Source: Tetracentron sinense | Lineage: Eukaryota > Streptophyta > Magnoliopsida > Trochodendrales > Trochodendraceae | DNA length: 64,000 nucleotides | Assembly (NCBI GenBank): GCA_015143295.1 | Contig: CM026559.1 | Coordinates: 20,846,826-20,910,825, forward strand | Direction: 5' to 3' | In this document: piece after piece, positions 11,083-24,277 of the stretch | Layout: each line of letters opens with the position of its first letter | Position numbering within the stretch: position 1 is the first letter of the stretch | Notes under the pieces: generated by a model | Databases searched by the model: none | Seen by the model: the letters and a program-made list of their open reading frames with translations, nothing else | Told to the model about the DNA's origin: nothing | Made by a program: the position numbers and the translations under genes

Positions 11083-11690
11083 CCGATAAGAACTTGATTG
11101 GAAAATGTTAAATAGGGGATAATGCTAGCAACACTTTCTTTTAAGAGCTCTCTTTGTGATTTTGGAATGAGCGTTAGTTGTCTCTTTCCACTACCAATTT
11201 CCTAGAAGCCCGAGCATCGCTCTTAGCATGCGCATGACGTGTGGGAAGTCATTAAACTAAAGAGGTGATAGCTAGCATTACATGTCCACATGCACCTTCC
11301 AAGCTCACCACGATTCTTTTATAACACTCATTAACTATGGTTTAAATTCGCTCATATTTACAATTAAAATATAATCTAATCTTGATTTTTACGAACAAAT
11401 TTTTTTTTAAAAAAAATAACTTTGCTTATGATTCACTCACTCATGTAATTAATTTTTTTTTCTAAAAACCTAAGCTATATGATTTAAATCCTAAGGATGA
11501 GTGATTCTAAACCACAGTTAATGAGTGTGAAAAGGGATACGTGGCGAGATTGGGAGGTGTGCATGTACTGCTCAACGGAATGTGCAATGCATCCTATCAA
11601 CTCTTTAATTAACTGCCTTCCCATGCGTCAATGCCAAAGAAAATCTGTTGCCGTGTCGTTCTTTTCCATCTATCTATACTATACTAGCAA
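11083..11690. repeat. Foldback-type dispersed repeat, copy 2
   Basis: Shortened relative of 1-905 in the same orientation. It carries the same gggataatgctagcaacac motif (11116-11134), the same inverted MITE arms (acactcattaactatgg at ~11324, caccacagttaatgagtgtg-type right arm at ~11510-11530) and the same cgtgtcgttcttttccatc end. No coding sequence. Confidence 0.6.
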
Positions 11691-11874
11691 ACACCCCGTA
11701 CAATGCACAGATAGGTGAGAAGAATAAAGATTAAAAAGTGAAAAGAAAATGATCTATTTGTCACATTTTGATGAAATCATAGAAAATAATCCAAAATATT
11801 AAGAACGAAGAAAACTTTTTAATCTATGTTTTAAATTGAGTCCTAAGAAGGGGACCCTAAGGTGTCCTTCCTAA

Positions 11875-12030
11875 TTGACCGCAATGTGCCAGTGTCACTT
11901 TTAACACCTTTTTAACTATGATTAAGCTTAATTAAATTATGATTAATATTTTTTCTAAAAATAATGTTAAATGAATGAACCTTAGGGGCGAGTGAATCTT
12001 AACCACAGTTAGTCCATTTCCCATTTCTCT
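11875..12030. mobile_element. MITE fragment of the ttaactatggtta family
   Basis: Left arm cacttttaacacctttttaactatgatta and right arm gcgagtgaatcttaaccacagtta are inverted relatives and match the family at 3.2, 40.6 and 60.0 kb. The outer right end is not clear. Confidence 0.5.
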
Positions 12031-12248
12031 TTTAAATTCAATCAAGAAAAGCATAAAAGAATTAGAACAATATGTTTAATTTAATATAATTAATCTTAGT
12101 TAGTGTGAATCTACATTTATTAATTATTGATGTAATTTCTCTTTCAAAATTTTGTTCTCCAAAAAAAATAAAAAGTGGGAGGAGTTGTACTCTCAGTATT
12201 CTTAGTTAATGCAAATGCTAGGATACACATTTATTCATTCTCCATTTC

Positions 12249-12557
12249 TAGGGCTGTCAAGGGGTCGTATTCGGACTGGATCTGCCTAGATCCGAATCCG
12301 ATCCGATTACATTTTGTCCGATCCGAATTATGTTAATTTTTTTAAAAAAAATTTATTTTAATAATATAAAATCTAATAATACCTTAATTAACTCTAATTA
12401 ATGTTAATTTTTTTAAAATTAATATTTTATACATAGAAAATCTAAGTAATATATTTAAAAAATTATTATAATCGGATTAGATCACATATAGGATCCAATG
12501 TCCGGCTAATCGGATTGGATCGGATCCGGATCATGATCTGATCCATTGACAGCCCTA
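12249..12557. mobile_element. hAT-type MITE, 309 bp
   Basis: Terminal inverted repeats TAGGGCTGTCAA and TTGACAGCCCTA. Flanked by an 8-bp target duplication with one mismatch, tccatttc (12241-12248) and tccattac (12558-12565). Subterminal regions consist of overlapping atccgatccg / ggatcggatccgg words, a subterminal repeat layout typical of hAT elements. No coding capacity. Confidence 0.85.
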
Positions 12558-12838
12558 TCCATTACCGATAGTAATGGGTGCCCTCTTTTTATCTTTCTCC
12601 ATACCGATCATAGAATAACAAAATGATGGGACGGGCGTTTCCTTCCCTCATTACCGATGGTTACACGGTAGACTATCAGTAGATCCTCACCCTAATGGGC
12701 CCCAATTTGAGTGGAGTGGCGTATCATTAAAAGTTACAATATAAAACACATGAGCGACGTCCAATGAAAAAGGATGCAAATGATCAAGTCGTCCCATTAC
12801 CAAACAGATAAACAATATTACAGAAGATGAATTTGCAT

Positions 12839-12941
12839 AATATTATCATCTATCAAGATAGTACCTTGCTTCAGTTAAACCAAAATGGTTGAGCAACATA
12901 CCCCGCTGTGAGTGACAACTAGCTTGATAGATGATAATATT
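12839..12941. repeat. Perfect 19-bp inverted repeat (stem-loop)
   Basis: aatattatcatctatcaag (12839-12857) is repeated exactly in reverse complement at 12923-12941, separated by 65 bases. Function unknown; it could be a small MITE or a remnant of one. Confidence 0.7.
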
Positions 12942-13418
12942 CAATCAACACAGTCTACTTTAAACGTACGCACAATCCCAGACCTAATCTATCCAAACAT
13001 AGATTGTAAATGTACTCACAGTCTACTCCCAATTTATCCAAACATAGATTAGGAGTAGGAGTTATAAGAGGAATATAAGAACACAGTCTACTGTAAAAGT
13101 ACTATGAAAGGCATAAAGTAAAACCAGAAACCAAGAAGAGACTAAAGCTCAGGGACCAAATCCATGGTGATATGGTGAGACAATCACTGAACGTGGAAAT
13201 AATATAAAAATGCAAAATTTTCCTTTCAGCCTTCTCTCTCTCTTTTTCCCGCAAAAGAGACAAAAATAAATAAAGTTAATAGAAATCCAATCAACAATCA
13301 ATCAGTCTCTCTCCGTTTGTTGATGTGTTTGTTCTTCGAATCAAGCAAAACTCTTTAATTAACCCCTCTTCAGTATCATCTCTGCCTACTGGGCTGAATG
13401 TAAATGTTTGATATTGAT

Positions 13419-13421
<3 letters not shown>

Positions 13422-13470
<49 letters not shown>
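13422..13470. repeat. (CT)n microsatellite
   Basis: An uninterrupted run of about 24 CT units. Frames across it encode only Arg-Glu repeats on the minus strand and are not genes. Confidence 0.95.
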
Positions 13471-13472
<2 letters not shown>

Positions 13473-14879
13473 AGATTTGAAAGGGAGGCAGGAGAGAGAG
13501 GAGATTTAAGACAAGTGTTGTAACCACCAAGCACCCACATGTGAAGGGGTAAAGATACAAAACGTCTCCATAGTTGGCCTCAAGTATAATAGCACTATGT
13601 AACCGTTAGGCAACAAATTCAAAGAATTGAGCCAAAGAATGAGGAGACAAACAATGTAACCGGTCAAACCAAAAGAAAAAAAAAAATGTAACGGAAACAA
13701 TTAAGAGCAATGAGTGAAAGGGGAAGGGAGGAATCAAGGTGGGTCCCATAATTTTATTTGGTGATTGTTGCTTGGCCTCACGAATGAACTTACTTGGCAT
13801 CAAGAGAGATAAATACGTGGCATCATCTAGGAAATTGATGTGGCATCCTCACAGCTCTCTATTTCTTTGTTTTGTATGTCACATCATCTAGCCTCTGCTA
13901 AGTAATAAAACGTAACGCATAAACACACGAGTCTTCTCCTCTCCCAATGAAAAAGCACACCTATTTCCAAGAACCTATTTCCAATGAGTTTGTCATCTCG
14001 AAAAAAGAATGATTTTTTTTCAATACACTTGGGGTATCTATTGTTACAATACCCATATATCCCAACCATCCAATCTAAAGATGGACGGTTGGGATTTGTT
14101 TACAAGTTGGTTAATGAGTTAAGTGTTTTCGCATGTTTTTTTTTTATGCAAACAAGTTGCATAATAGGTAACCGGTGAGCATGAAAGAGGAAACCAGTTG
14201 GAGGGAACGTGAAAACTGAGCTCTTGGTTTCTTGTCACAGAGCTCTCTCTCTCTCTTTTGTCACAGAGCTCTCTCTCTCTCTTTGCTCTCTCTCAAGTGC
14301 ATTTGGTATTGAAGGTGGAGAGGAGAAAATTTCTTTTTACAGAGCTATCTCTCTCTTTGCTCTCCCTCTCATATTACAATATTGTTGTTCTTCTATTGAA
14401 TAACATTTCTCTCTCTCAACCCCATTTGTTATCCAAGGGGGTGGGACAATGTAGTTGATGGTGAGCACTAAACCTCCTTATTCTTCTTCCTATTCTTACT
14501 CCTTTAGAAGGAAAAACTTGTTTTTTGAGGGGAAATTAGGTGTGAGCACTTAACTTGTTATTTGTATTCTGAATAAAAACATTTATTTTTACTCCTTAAT
14601 CTAATTACAAACTCATTTACAGGAGACATACTTGAAATTTTAGGGGAAATTAGGTGTTAATAATGATCAGTTGTTTTCCATTGCTATGGACATAGTTGTA
14701 CAATCATTTATCAATACGTGGTTTGAGATTAATGAAATAGAAATGCTATATTTAATTCTCAATGTTCCATATATGAAAGGTGGTGGTTAATTATGTTAAA
14801 AAATCAAAATCTCCACGTGTTGCGCCCATTCTTGTGTCTCTAGAAAATTTGAAGTTATTGCAATTGGGTTAAAAGACTT
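13471..14879. other. Intergenic stretch with CT-rich minisatellite
   Basis: Contains a short duplicated block, tgtcacagagctctctctct (14234 and 14259 approximately), and related gagctatctctctcttt runs to 14420. A palindromic block at about 14060-14095 (ccaaccatcc.atct / agatgg..ggttgg) may be a MITE remnant. No gene recognised. Confidence 0.45.
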
Positions 14880-17800
14880 ATCTTAATGAAAAAATCGAAT
14901 TTGGGCTACTTGGAGTTGCACCTCAGTTGTATTTTCCTCAATAGAGTTGCACCCAAGATGTTTTTCACTCCTTCAGATATATTAAAGCTTTTCATCAAAG
15001 AAAATGGGGTCATCCTTAAGGAAAATCAGAATTTTGACTCTTAATATCAATTTCGGTGTGTTTATAAGGCCTCAGGGCTAGTTTGAGTTGCACCTTAGTT
15101 GCACCCAAGCCTTTTTCAACTTCTTGTGATATATTGAAGCCTTTCATCAAAGAATAAGAGGTCATCTTTAAGGAAAAATAGAATTTGGACTCTTAATATC
15201 AACTTGGGTATGTTTACGAGGCTTTAGGGCTAGTTCGAGTTGCACCTCAGTTGCACCCTCCTCAATACAGTTGCACCAAGGTATTTTTCGCTCATTAAGA
15301 TACATTTAACAATTTCATCAGGATAAATAGGGTCATCTTTAAGAAACATCCGTATTTTGACTCTTCATGTCAACATGGGTTTGTTTACAAGGCCTTAGGG
15401 CTACTTGTAGATGCACTTCAGTTGCACACTCCTCAATAGAGTTGCACCCAAGGTTTTTTTCACTCCTTGTGATATATTAAAGTCTTTCATTAAATAAAAT
15501 AGGGTCATCCTTAAGGGAAAAACCGAATTTGGACTCTTAATGTCAACTTCGGTGTGTTCACGAGGCGTTAGGGCTACTTAGAGTTGTACCTCAGTTGCAC
15601 CCTCCTCAACAAAGTTGCACCCAAAGTTATTTTCACTCATTGGGATACATTTAAAAATTTCAATAGAAAAAATGAGGTCATCTTTAAGGAAAAACCGAAG
15701 TTGGACTCTTAATGTCAACTTCAGTATGTTTACGATGCCTTAGGGCTACTTGGAGTAGCACCTCGGTTGTACCCTCCACAATAGAGTTGCACTCAAGGGT
15801 TTTTCATTCATTGCGATATATTGAATACTTTTATCAAAGAAAATGGGGTTATCTTTGAGGAAAAATCAAATTTTGGATCCTTAATGCCAACTTCGGTATG
15901 TTTACGAGGCCTTCGGGCTAGTTCGAGTTGCACCTCAGTTGCACCCAACTCAATAGGGTTGCACCTAAGGTTTTTTTCACTCATTCGGATACATTTAACA
16001 ATTTCATCAGGAAAAATGGGGTCAACTTTAAGAAAAATCCGTATTTGAACTCTTAATGTGAACTTGGGTTTGTTTACAAGGCCTTAGGGCTACTTGTAGT
16101 TCCACCTCAGTTGCACACTCCTCAATAGAGTTGCACCAAAGATTTTTTTAACTCCTTTCGATATATTAAAGCTTTTATCAAATAAAATGGGGTCATCTTT
16201 AAGGAAAAACCGAATTTGGACTCTTATGTCAACTTCGGTGTATTCACAAGGCGTTAGTGCTACTTGGAATTGCACCTCAGTTGCACCCTCCTCAATAGAG
16301 TTGTACCCAAGGTGATTTGCACTCATTGGGAAACATTTAACCATTTCAATAAAAAAAATTGGGTCATCTTTCAGGAAAAACCGAAGTTAGACTCTAAACA
16401 TCAACTTCGGTGTGTTTACAATGCCTTAGGGCTACATGGAGTTGCGCCTCGGTTGCACCCTCCCCAATAAAGTTGCACTAAAGGGTTTTTTCACTCATTG
16501 GGATATATTGAAATCTTTCATCAAAGAAAATGGGATCATCTTTAAGGAAAAACCGAATTTGGACACTTAATGTCAACCTAAGTATGTTTCCAAGGCCTTA
16601 GGGCTAGTTCGAGTTGCACCTCAGTTGCACCCTCCTCAATAAAATTGCACCCATGGTTTCTTTCACTCATTATGATACATTTAACAATTTTATCAGGAAA
16701 AATAGGTTCATCTTTAAGGAAAATCTGTATTTGGACTCTTAATGTCAACTTGGGTTTGTTTATAAAGCCTTAGGGCTACTTGGAGTTGCACCTCAGTCGC
16801 ACCCTCCTCAAAAATAAAATTGCACCCAAGGTTTTTCTCACTCATTAGGATACGTTTAACATTTTTATCTGAAAAAATGGGGTCGCCTTTAAGGAAAAAC
16901 CAAATTTGAACTTTTAATGTCAACTTTGGTTTGTTCACGAAACGTTAGGGCTACTCGGAGTTGCACCTCAGTTGCACCTTCCTCAATAGAGTTGCACCCA
17001 AGGTTATTTCTACTCATTGGGATACATTTAACCCTTTCAACTGAAAAATTGGGGTCATCTTTAAGGAAAAACTGAAGTTGGACTCTTAATGTCAACCTCG
17101 GTGTGTTTACGATCCCTTAGGGCTACTTGGAGTTGCACCTCGGTTGCACTCTCCTCAATAGTTTTGCACCCAAGATTTTTTTCACTCCTTGCAATATATC
17201 AAAGTCTTTCATCAAAGAAAATGGGGTCATCTTGAAGGAAAAACCAAATTTGAACTCTTAATGTCAACTTCGGTTTGTTCCCGAGGCGTTAGGGCTACTG
17301 GAAATTGTACCTCAGTTGCACTCTCCTCAATAGAGTTACACTTAAGGTTAATTTTACACATTGAGATATATAAAACCGTTTCATCAAATAAAATGTGGTC
17401 ATCTTGAAGGAAAAATCGAATTTGGACTCTTAATGTCAACTTCGATGTGTTCACGAGGCTTTAGGGCTACTTAGAGTTGCACCTTAGTTGCACCCTCCTC
17501 AATAGAGTTGCACCCAAGGTTTTTTTTCACTCCTTGCGATATATAAAAGTCTTTCATCAAAGAAAATTGGGTCATCTTTAAGGAAAATCCAAATTTTAAC
17601 TCTTAATGTCAACTTCGGTGTGTACACGGGGCGTTAGAGCTACTTGGAGTTGCACCTCAGTTGCACCCTCCTCACTAGAGTTGCACCCAATGTTATTTTC
17701 ACTCATTGGAATACATTTAACAATTTCAATAGAAAAAATGGGGTCATCTTTAAGGAAAAACTGAATTTGGACTCTTAATGTTAACTTGGGTATGTTTACA

Positions 17801-19250
17801 AGGCCATAGGGTTAGTTCGAGTTGCACCTTAGTTGCACCCTCCTCAATAAATTTTCACCCAAGGTTTTTCACACTCATTGGGATACATTTAACCCTTTCA
17901 TAAGATAAAATTGGGTCATCTTTAAGGAAAATCCGAATTTGGAACATCAATGTCAACTTTGGTTTGTTTACGAGGCCTTTGAGCTACTTGTAGTTGCACC
18001 TCAGTTGCACCCTCCTCAATAAAATTGCACCTAAGGTTTTTCTAACAAATTGGGATACATTTAACATTTTCATCAGAAAAAATGGGGTCAACTTTAAGAA
18101 AAAACCGAAATTGAATTCTTAATGTCAACTTCGGTGTGTTCACGAGACATTAGGGCTACTTGGAGTTGCACCTCAGTTGCACCCTCCTCAATAGATTTTC
18201 ACTCAATGTTATTTTTACTCATTGGGATACATTTAACACTTTTAACAGAGAAAATGGGGTCTTCTTTAAAGAAAAACCAAAGTTGGAATCTTAATGTCAA
18301 CTTCAGTGTGTTTACAATGCCTTAGGGTTACTCGGAGTCGCACCTCGGTTGCACCTTCCTCAATAGAGTTGAACCCAAAAATTATTTCACTCCTTACAAT
18401 ATATTGAAGCCTTTCATCCAAGAAAATGAGATCATATTTACAGAAAAACCGAATTTGGACTCTTAATGTCAACTTCGGTGTGTTCACAAGGCGTTAGGGC
18501 TACTTGGAGTTGCACATAAGTTGCACCCTCCTCAGTAGAGTTGCACCCAAATTTTCACTTATTGGGATACATTTAACCATTTCAACAGAAAAGATGAGGT
18601 CATCTTTAAGGAAAAACCGAAGTTGGACTCTTAATATCAACATCGGTGTGTTCACGATGCCTTAGGGCTACTTGGAATTCCACCTCAGATGCACCCTCCT
18701 CAATAGAGTTGCACCTAAAGGTTTTTTCACTTATTGAGATATACTGAAGCCTTTCATCAATGAAAATGGGGTCATCTTTAAGGAAAAACCAAATTTGGAC
18801 TCTTAATGTTACCTTGGGTATGTTTACGAGGCCTTAGCGCTAGTTCGAGTTGCACCTTAGTTGCACCCTCTTCAATAGAGTTGCACCCAAGGTTTTTTTC
18901 ACTTCTCATAATATATTAAAGACTGTCATCCAAGAAAATTGAGACATCTGTAAGGAAAAACTGAATTTGGACTCTTAATGTCAACTTCGGTCTGTTCACG
19001 AGGCGTTAGAGCTACTTGGGGTTGCATTTCAATTGCACCATCCTCAATAAAGTTGCACCCAAGTTCATTTTTACTCATTGGGATTCATTTAACCCTTTCA
19101 ACAGAAAAAATTGAGTCATCTTCAAAGAAAAACCGAAGTTGAATTCTTAATGTCAACTTCGGTGTATTTACGAAGCCTTAGGGCTACTTGGAGTAGCACC
19201 TCGGTTGCACCCTCCTCAACGAGTTGCACCCCAAGTTTTTCCTCACGCAT
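14880..19250. repeat. Satellite array, ~172-bp monomer, about 25 copies
   Basis: A conserved phrase, ggactcttaatgtcaacttcgg, recurs at about 15533, 15703, 15877, 16047, 16217, 16389, 16561, 16733, 16908, 17080, 17252 and on to 19140, giving an average period of ~172 bp. Each unit also has gttgcacctcagttgcaccc, ctcctcaatagagttgcaccc and ggggtcatctttaaggaaaaa. Two monomer types exist: A (cattgggatacatttaac) and B (ccttgcgatatattaaag). They alternate strictly for ten units (about 15.1-16.75 kb), then less regularly. Units differ at perhaps 10-20% of positions, so the array is not newly amplified. Short open frames in it are chance. Confidence 0.93.
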
Positions 19251-19254
19251 ACTC

Positions 19255-22191
19255 GTGTTTTACAAAATAATATTGTAACTCGTGACCCTAGTGTCACTCA
19301 GATTTGCGGGCTATTGACCCTACCAAGGTTCCAACATTTCAAGTGATTTTCACCATCTAGATCATCCCAATCATTTATCCTAACATCCGGTTAACGTGGT
19401 AGATAAACGATCACGCTCTATCCTTGAGTCCACAAGACATGTCCCAATTGGGCCTCGCTCATGCACAAACCCTTCCATTTGAGTCACGACTCAAACTCAT
19501 CCACCAATCGAGACTTTCCCGATTTCACGACCAATCATTGGGTATGTCAACCCAAAACCTTAAATACGTATTTGCCATAACCCGTGGCCGTTTCACCTGA
19601 TAGCTACCAGCAACTGAACAACTCCTCTGACATATCACTCTGCCAAGAACAATATATTTGACATATCAATTTATATTGTCCCACTATGGGAACACCAACA
19701 CACACAACCATATTTTTCAGGAACACATCTGATCACCAGGATACACATCTGATCGTCAGGATACCCAATTGATAGCCAAGAAACTCATCCAGCCTCTCAG
19801 GAAAATGAAACACATCTGACAAGCCAGGGACACACCTCTGACTACCCAGATAGCGAGGAAACTCATTCAACATACAAGGATACCACATCTGACATGCCAG
19901 GGATACACCTCTGACTACCAAGAAACACCTGAGTACTAGGAAACACCTGCTTACTAGGAAACAACTGATATATCACTCTATCAGGCAAAACACCTCTGAC
20001 ATGATACCCTTGTTAGGAAACACTTTTGACATATCAGGAATCACACCTCTGACATGACAGGAACACTCACCTGATTACCAGGAAACACCTTTGAAAATAT
20101 TCATGTCAGGCAAAACACCTCTGACATCAAATCTAGTCAGGCGCAACGCCTCTGACATCAAATCTAGTTAGGCATCACACCTCTGACATCTCACTAAATC
20201 TAACCTCTATTGTAATGTACCTTTCTCTGCAAAAAAATCATCCCTCAAGGCAACCATCCTACAATATCACAGCCTCTATTGGGTGTATACCTGCCGACAC
20301 AGGCCAATGCTCCTTCAAGGTAGTATCATTGAGTTCTTAAACTCAATACATCACTTGATCTGTCGACCCCAATCCAAACTTGAGCACATAAGCCCGATGT
20401 CATCCTAACTCTCTCTACTATTAGTCACGGAGGAACCATGCCTCTTAGCAAACCCGCCTTTCCAGACCTAGTTAAAGAGGAACCACAGATAGCGTTTCAC
20501 ACAGGTTAGGTTTTCTAAATGTAGGAAATCTCAAATTATTCAAGCCTTGATTGAATAATTGAAACAGTTGGGCCTGACACCCATGGACCAAGTCCAAGGT
20601 ATATTGTTCCGATGTAGAACATTACCCAGCCGATGAACCATTTCATCGTCTTACCATGTTCAAACAACATCACATAGTTGTTTTGATAAGGAACATATTC
20701 AGGCCAATGGGTCCATCCATCTCCCTACAACATTCAAACAACATCCCATCACACAGAGATATTTGTTCCAATGTGCAAACTAGGCCAATGGACCTAACAT
20801 TGCCTTACAAGTGTTCAAAAATCATCACATCATACAAGGTGGTTCCAATAGGGAACATATCTGTGTCGATGGGTCCATCCATCACCCTACAAACACTCAA
20901 ACAACATCACATCATACAAGGTTGTTTCGATAGGGAACTTAACCAGGCCAATGGACCTACCATTGTCTTAAAACATACATCACATAACATTCGTCCTGAT
21001 AGAACTCTAGGTGATTTGTTTGTTTACGATTGATTGCACCATTGATCACTTGCCTACAATCAATCGCCATATCACTACGATCGATCATAGATCACTCTGA
21101 GCCTAAATTCTGAGTTGTACACAGCCTGAAACCGAGGCCTACACCCCTTTGCTCCATTTCCACTCTTTCTCATCCCTTCCATACACAATCCACCAGTCTC
21201 CGACCCTTTTCATCTATGCCATACATTATCCATGTCATTCCACATACAAAATAACTTAAATAAAGGCAAAAGAGAAGAGAGAGGAGAGGTATTTTGCCTA
21301 TTACATGACTTTCATTGCTCTAGATATTGAAATGGTCATCGCCAATGTTCTCAGAACGCCAGAAAACCTCTAGGTGAACCACCTTTCTCTCTCTTCTTTT
21401 CTCTCTCTAGACTCAAATTAGGCAAATCTTCGGCTCTTATCTGAATGAAAGAAAATGAAGGGCTTGGCCCCTATTTATATAGGCCAAGGGAGGGGTGAAG
21501 TGTCCCACTAGGTGATTTCATCAATGACATCATTATGTGATGTCATTGATGACATCACATATGTTGACTATTTGACGGTTTTCTCACTTTTTTCGTGTAT
21601 ACGGCCTCCGAAACCCCACTAAACAGCGAACGATGATGCCGAAACTTTAGGTGACCAAACTAGGGGAAGTCAATCACCCGCTATGAGAATTTTGAGGAAA
21701 AATATTGAGTTTTGACAGTAAAAAGCAAGTCCAAAAGAAAACTACAAAAGACAATAATTTCTTGATTTTGGACACAAAACACGCTGTCGTTTCTTCGTTT
21801 AGATAATGAACATCCAAAACATTAGACAGTCATCTATACGATCTGTTGACACACTGTGATGTGAGTTTCATGGATTTCTATTGGAGAACTCGGTAAATAT
21901 CGAGTCCCAACTAAACTTTCGACAAACTGTGAAATTTCTGATTTTTTTGATTTTCTCGCGTACAAGGCCCCCGTAGTCTTGCGAATCGATGTGGGAAGAA
22001 ACCGGTATGACAGGTGATCATCCCGATAGCGGACCAGTACGTTGTGTGCGGTTTCCAGAGAAGAACATTGAAGTTTTATTGGTGCAACTCAGTCCCGAAC
22101 AAAAACCCACTTTCCACAAAATTTTCAAACACTGAACTAATTAACCCACTTTCCACATAATTTTATTTTATTAAAATTCTAGGTCATTATA
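19255..22191 (-). repeat. Left (3') LTR of the gag-only element, truncated
   Basis: Aligns with 30570-33804 over its whole length: ctctatccttgagtcca, gacacacctctgacta-type repeats, the accagg-aaacacct minisatellite (19720-20190), and the end tattaaaattctaggtcatta. The first ~400 bases seen in the right LTR are absent; the satellite array ends where the match begins. Open frames inside (for example near 20.7-21.0 kb) are non-coding LTR sequence. Confidence 0.75.
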
Positions 22192-22499
22192 ATCTCCCCT
22201 CCTTACAAAAATTCTGTCCTCAAAATTTGATCAACTTGTATCTTCCAACAGTGGAGTACTTCATACTGCCAATTTCACTATAAGGGTACGAGAGTTCTAC
22301 GTAGTCTAGTAGTATTTCATCCTCATATGCACTCAAACACATTACAAAATATATTGATTCTATTTAAAAATCTTTTAGTCTTTACATACATATTAACAGA
22401 GGACGAAAATACAAAACACACATCACAACAATGTCTACTATGGCAAAACAAAAAGTGTCTAAAGTTTATCCCTGATGATGTCAACATTGTGCCGGACTT

Positions 22500-23450
22500 C
22501 TTCTTGTGATATTGTGAAGACACTGCCCTTTTTGTTCTCGCCTAGCTTTAGATTCAAATCTGGGCAATCCCTTTTGATGTGGCCCGGCTTACCGCACTGA
22601 TAGCGAACCCTAGCTTTATAGGCTTTAGTTTGTGGGTCTCAATCACCACGCCCAAAATTTGATGACTTTGCTCTTACTAAAGCATTTTCTTTGTGAAAGT
22701 TTTCAAATTTTCTCTTATTGCTGTAGTCTTCCAATATTTCTTTTCTCATTGGTCTTTCGACCGACCTCTTTTCTCTAATGGCCAATGATTCTTGTATTTC
22801 TTTATGTACCTTTTCAATTCTCAAAGCTCTATCTAAATTTTTTGAGAATGATGTAAACCTTTGAATTGCTAGTTTTCCTTTGATTGTTGGCTTCAATCCA
22901 TCTTCAAACTTGTCAACTCTCCATTATTCATCCTCAACAAGTCTTGTTGCAAATCGGGAGAGCTGGTTGAATTTTTTATCATAGTCGCTGACAGACATGC
23001 TACCTTGAGTCAGCTGAAGGAATTCCATCTCATTTGTCTTCCTCATGGAAACCAAAAAATATTTCTCATAAAATAATTCCACAAAATTTCCCCAGGAGAT
23101 AGGCTTTAGATCCTCTGAAACTGTCCTCTCGACGGTAGTCCACCAATGCTCAGCCTCTCCTGACAACATGAATATTGCTAACTCTAATTTAACCTCTTCT
23201 GGGTATGTCATTGCCTGAAATATCTTCTCAGGTTCTCGAATCAAGTTTTCAGCCACTAATGGATATGTGGCACCGGAGAACGATGTCAATTGAAGTTTCC
23301 TGAACTTCTCAAGTCTACTACTGTTCCCATGTTCTTGCTCTGGAATAAGGACACGATTACCACTCTGTTGCCATTGGATCAACTCTACTAGAGAGTGATG
23401 GCCTTGAATGCTCCAGCCAGAGTATTTCCAGGTGCTCGTCTCGACGGCAT
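22500..23450 (-). pseudogene. gag region of the gag-only element
   Basis: Minus-strand protein similarity to plant chromovirus gag: a capsid stretch with AEHWW and TQGSMSVSDYDKKF motifs (~22924-23382) and a CCHC-type zinc knuckle with CGKPGHIKRDCP (~22560-22605). The same motifs appear in the young Tekay-type element (56.3-57.6 kb). Treated as a fossil; several interruptions. Confidence 0.8.
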
Positions 23451-24042
23451 CGTATTCCTATCACAAAATAACAACGCTTTATTATCTCGTAATAGGAACA
23501 TCAAAATCAAATTATCATCCAAAATAACTCACCAACCTATCCTAATTAGTTTAATCATGCTTCCAACCTGATTATGTAGAGCCCTGGAATTTGCGTTCAC
23601 TATTCATGTGAATAGGGTAGTTAATAGTGCAATTGCAAAGTGTATGTGAAGGACTAAAGCCTTCCACGGGTCCTTGGTTTGAGGAAAGTGAAGTGAGGGC
23701 TTACGTGTGTATGTCGAGTCTCAAAACAAGAGTATAATAATACTCTAAGTATCTAAAAGCATAGGGTATAAAATATCCTAAGTGTGTATGTAGAAACCCT
23801 GGAACTCAAGTTCCTAGTTGGTGAATAGTGTAGGTGAATAGTGATTTTAAGGCCTAAAAGTCTTCTAGGTAGTTTGGGGTGTGATGAAGGAATGAAAGAA
23901 TCGCAATCAAAGTATATCTGTTGTGGGAGTGTAAAAGTCAAGGTAAAAGAGTGAAGATACTCTAAGTTAGCTAAGGGAAGAGTGAAACACTCTAAGAGGA
24001 AAAAATGGAGAAAAATGAAGAAAATGGCCAGTTATGGTGAAG

Positions 24043-24277
24043 GCCGGTCGAACCTCCTCCAGTCGGTCGACTGCCTATTGCTGGTCGACCACCCATCCCA
24101 GCCGGTCTACCGATTGTCCCCAAAAATGGCCAAAATGAAGAAACAGTAGGGTTTTTGTTACAGCCGGTCGACCGCCCATCCCAGCCAGTTCACCGACCCT
24201 TAGTAATTTGGGGTTTTTCCCCTTGTACGTGAATTTTAAGGGTAGATTAGGGTTTTTAAAACCCTTGGCTTATAAAT
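24043..24277 (+). promoter_or_regulatory. LTR promoter module: palindrome cluster plus TATA box
   Basis: Repeated ccggtcgaccg-type near-palindromes (24043-24207) lie just upstream of TATAAATA (24270-24277). Downstream comes a gtgggtttagggttacaacaccctaa hairpin-like block. The same order occurs in the other Tekay-type LTRs of this window. Confidence 0.55.

Noticed and set aside
13291-13560. Arg-Glu-rich open frame
   Set aside because: A translation of the (CT)n microsatellite.
14880-19250. CRISPR-like or coding repeat array
   Set aside because: The units are contiguous 172-bp monomers with no spacers, and the short frames inside are broken and differ between units. It is a eukaryotic satellite.
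20656-21033. 125-codon open frame
   Set aside because: Lies in LTR sequence that recurs, diverged and in different frames, at 31.9-32.3 kb. No domain seen.
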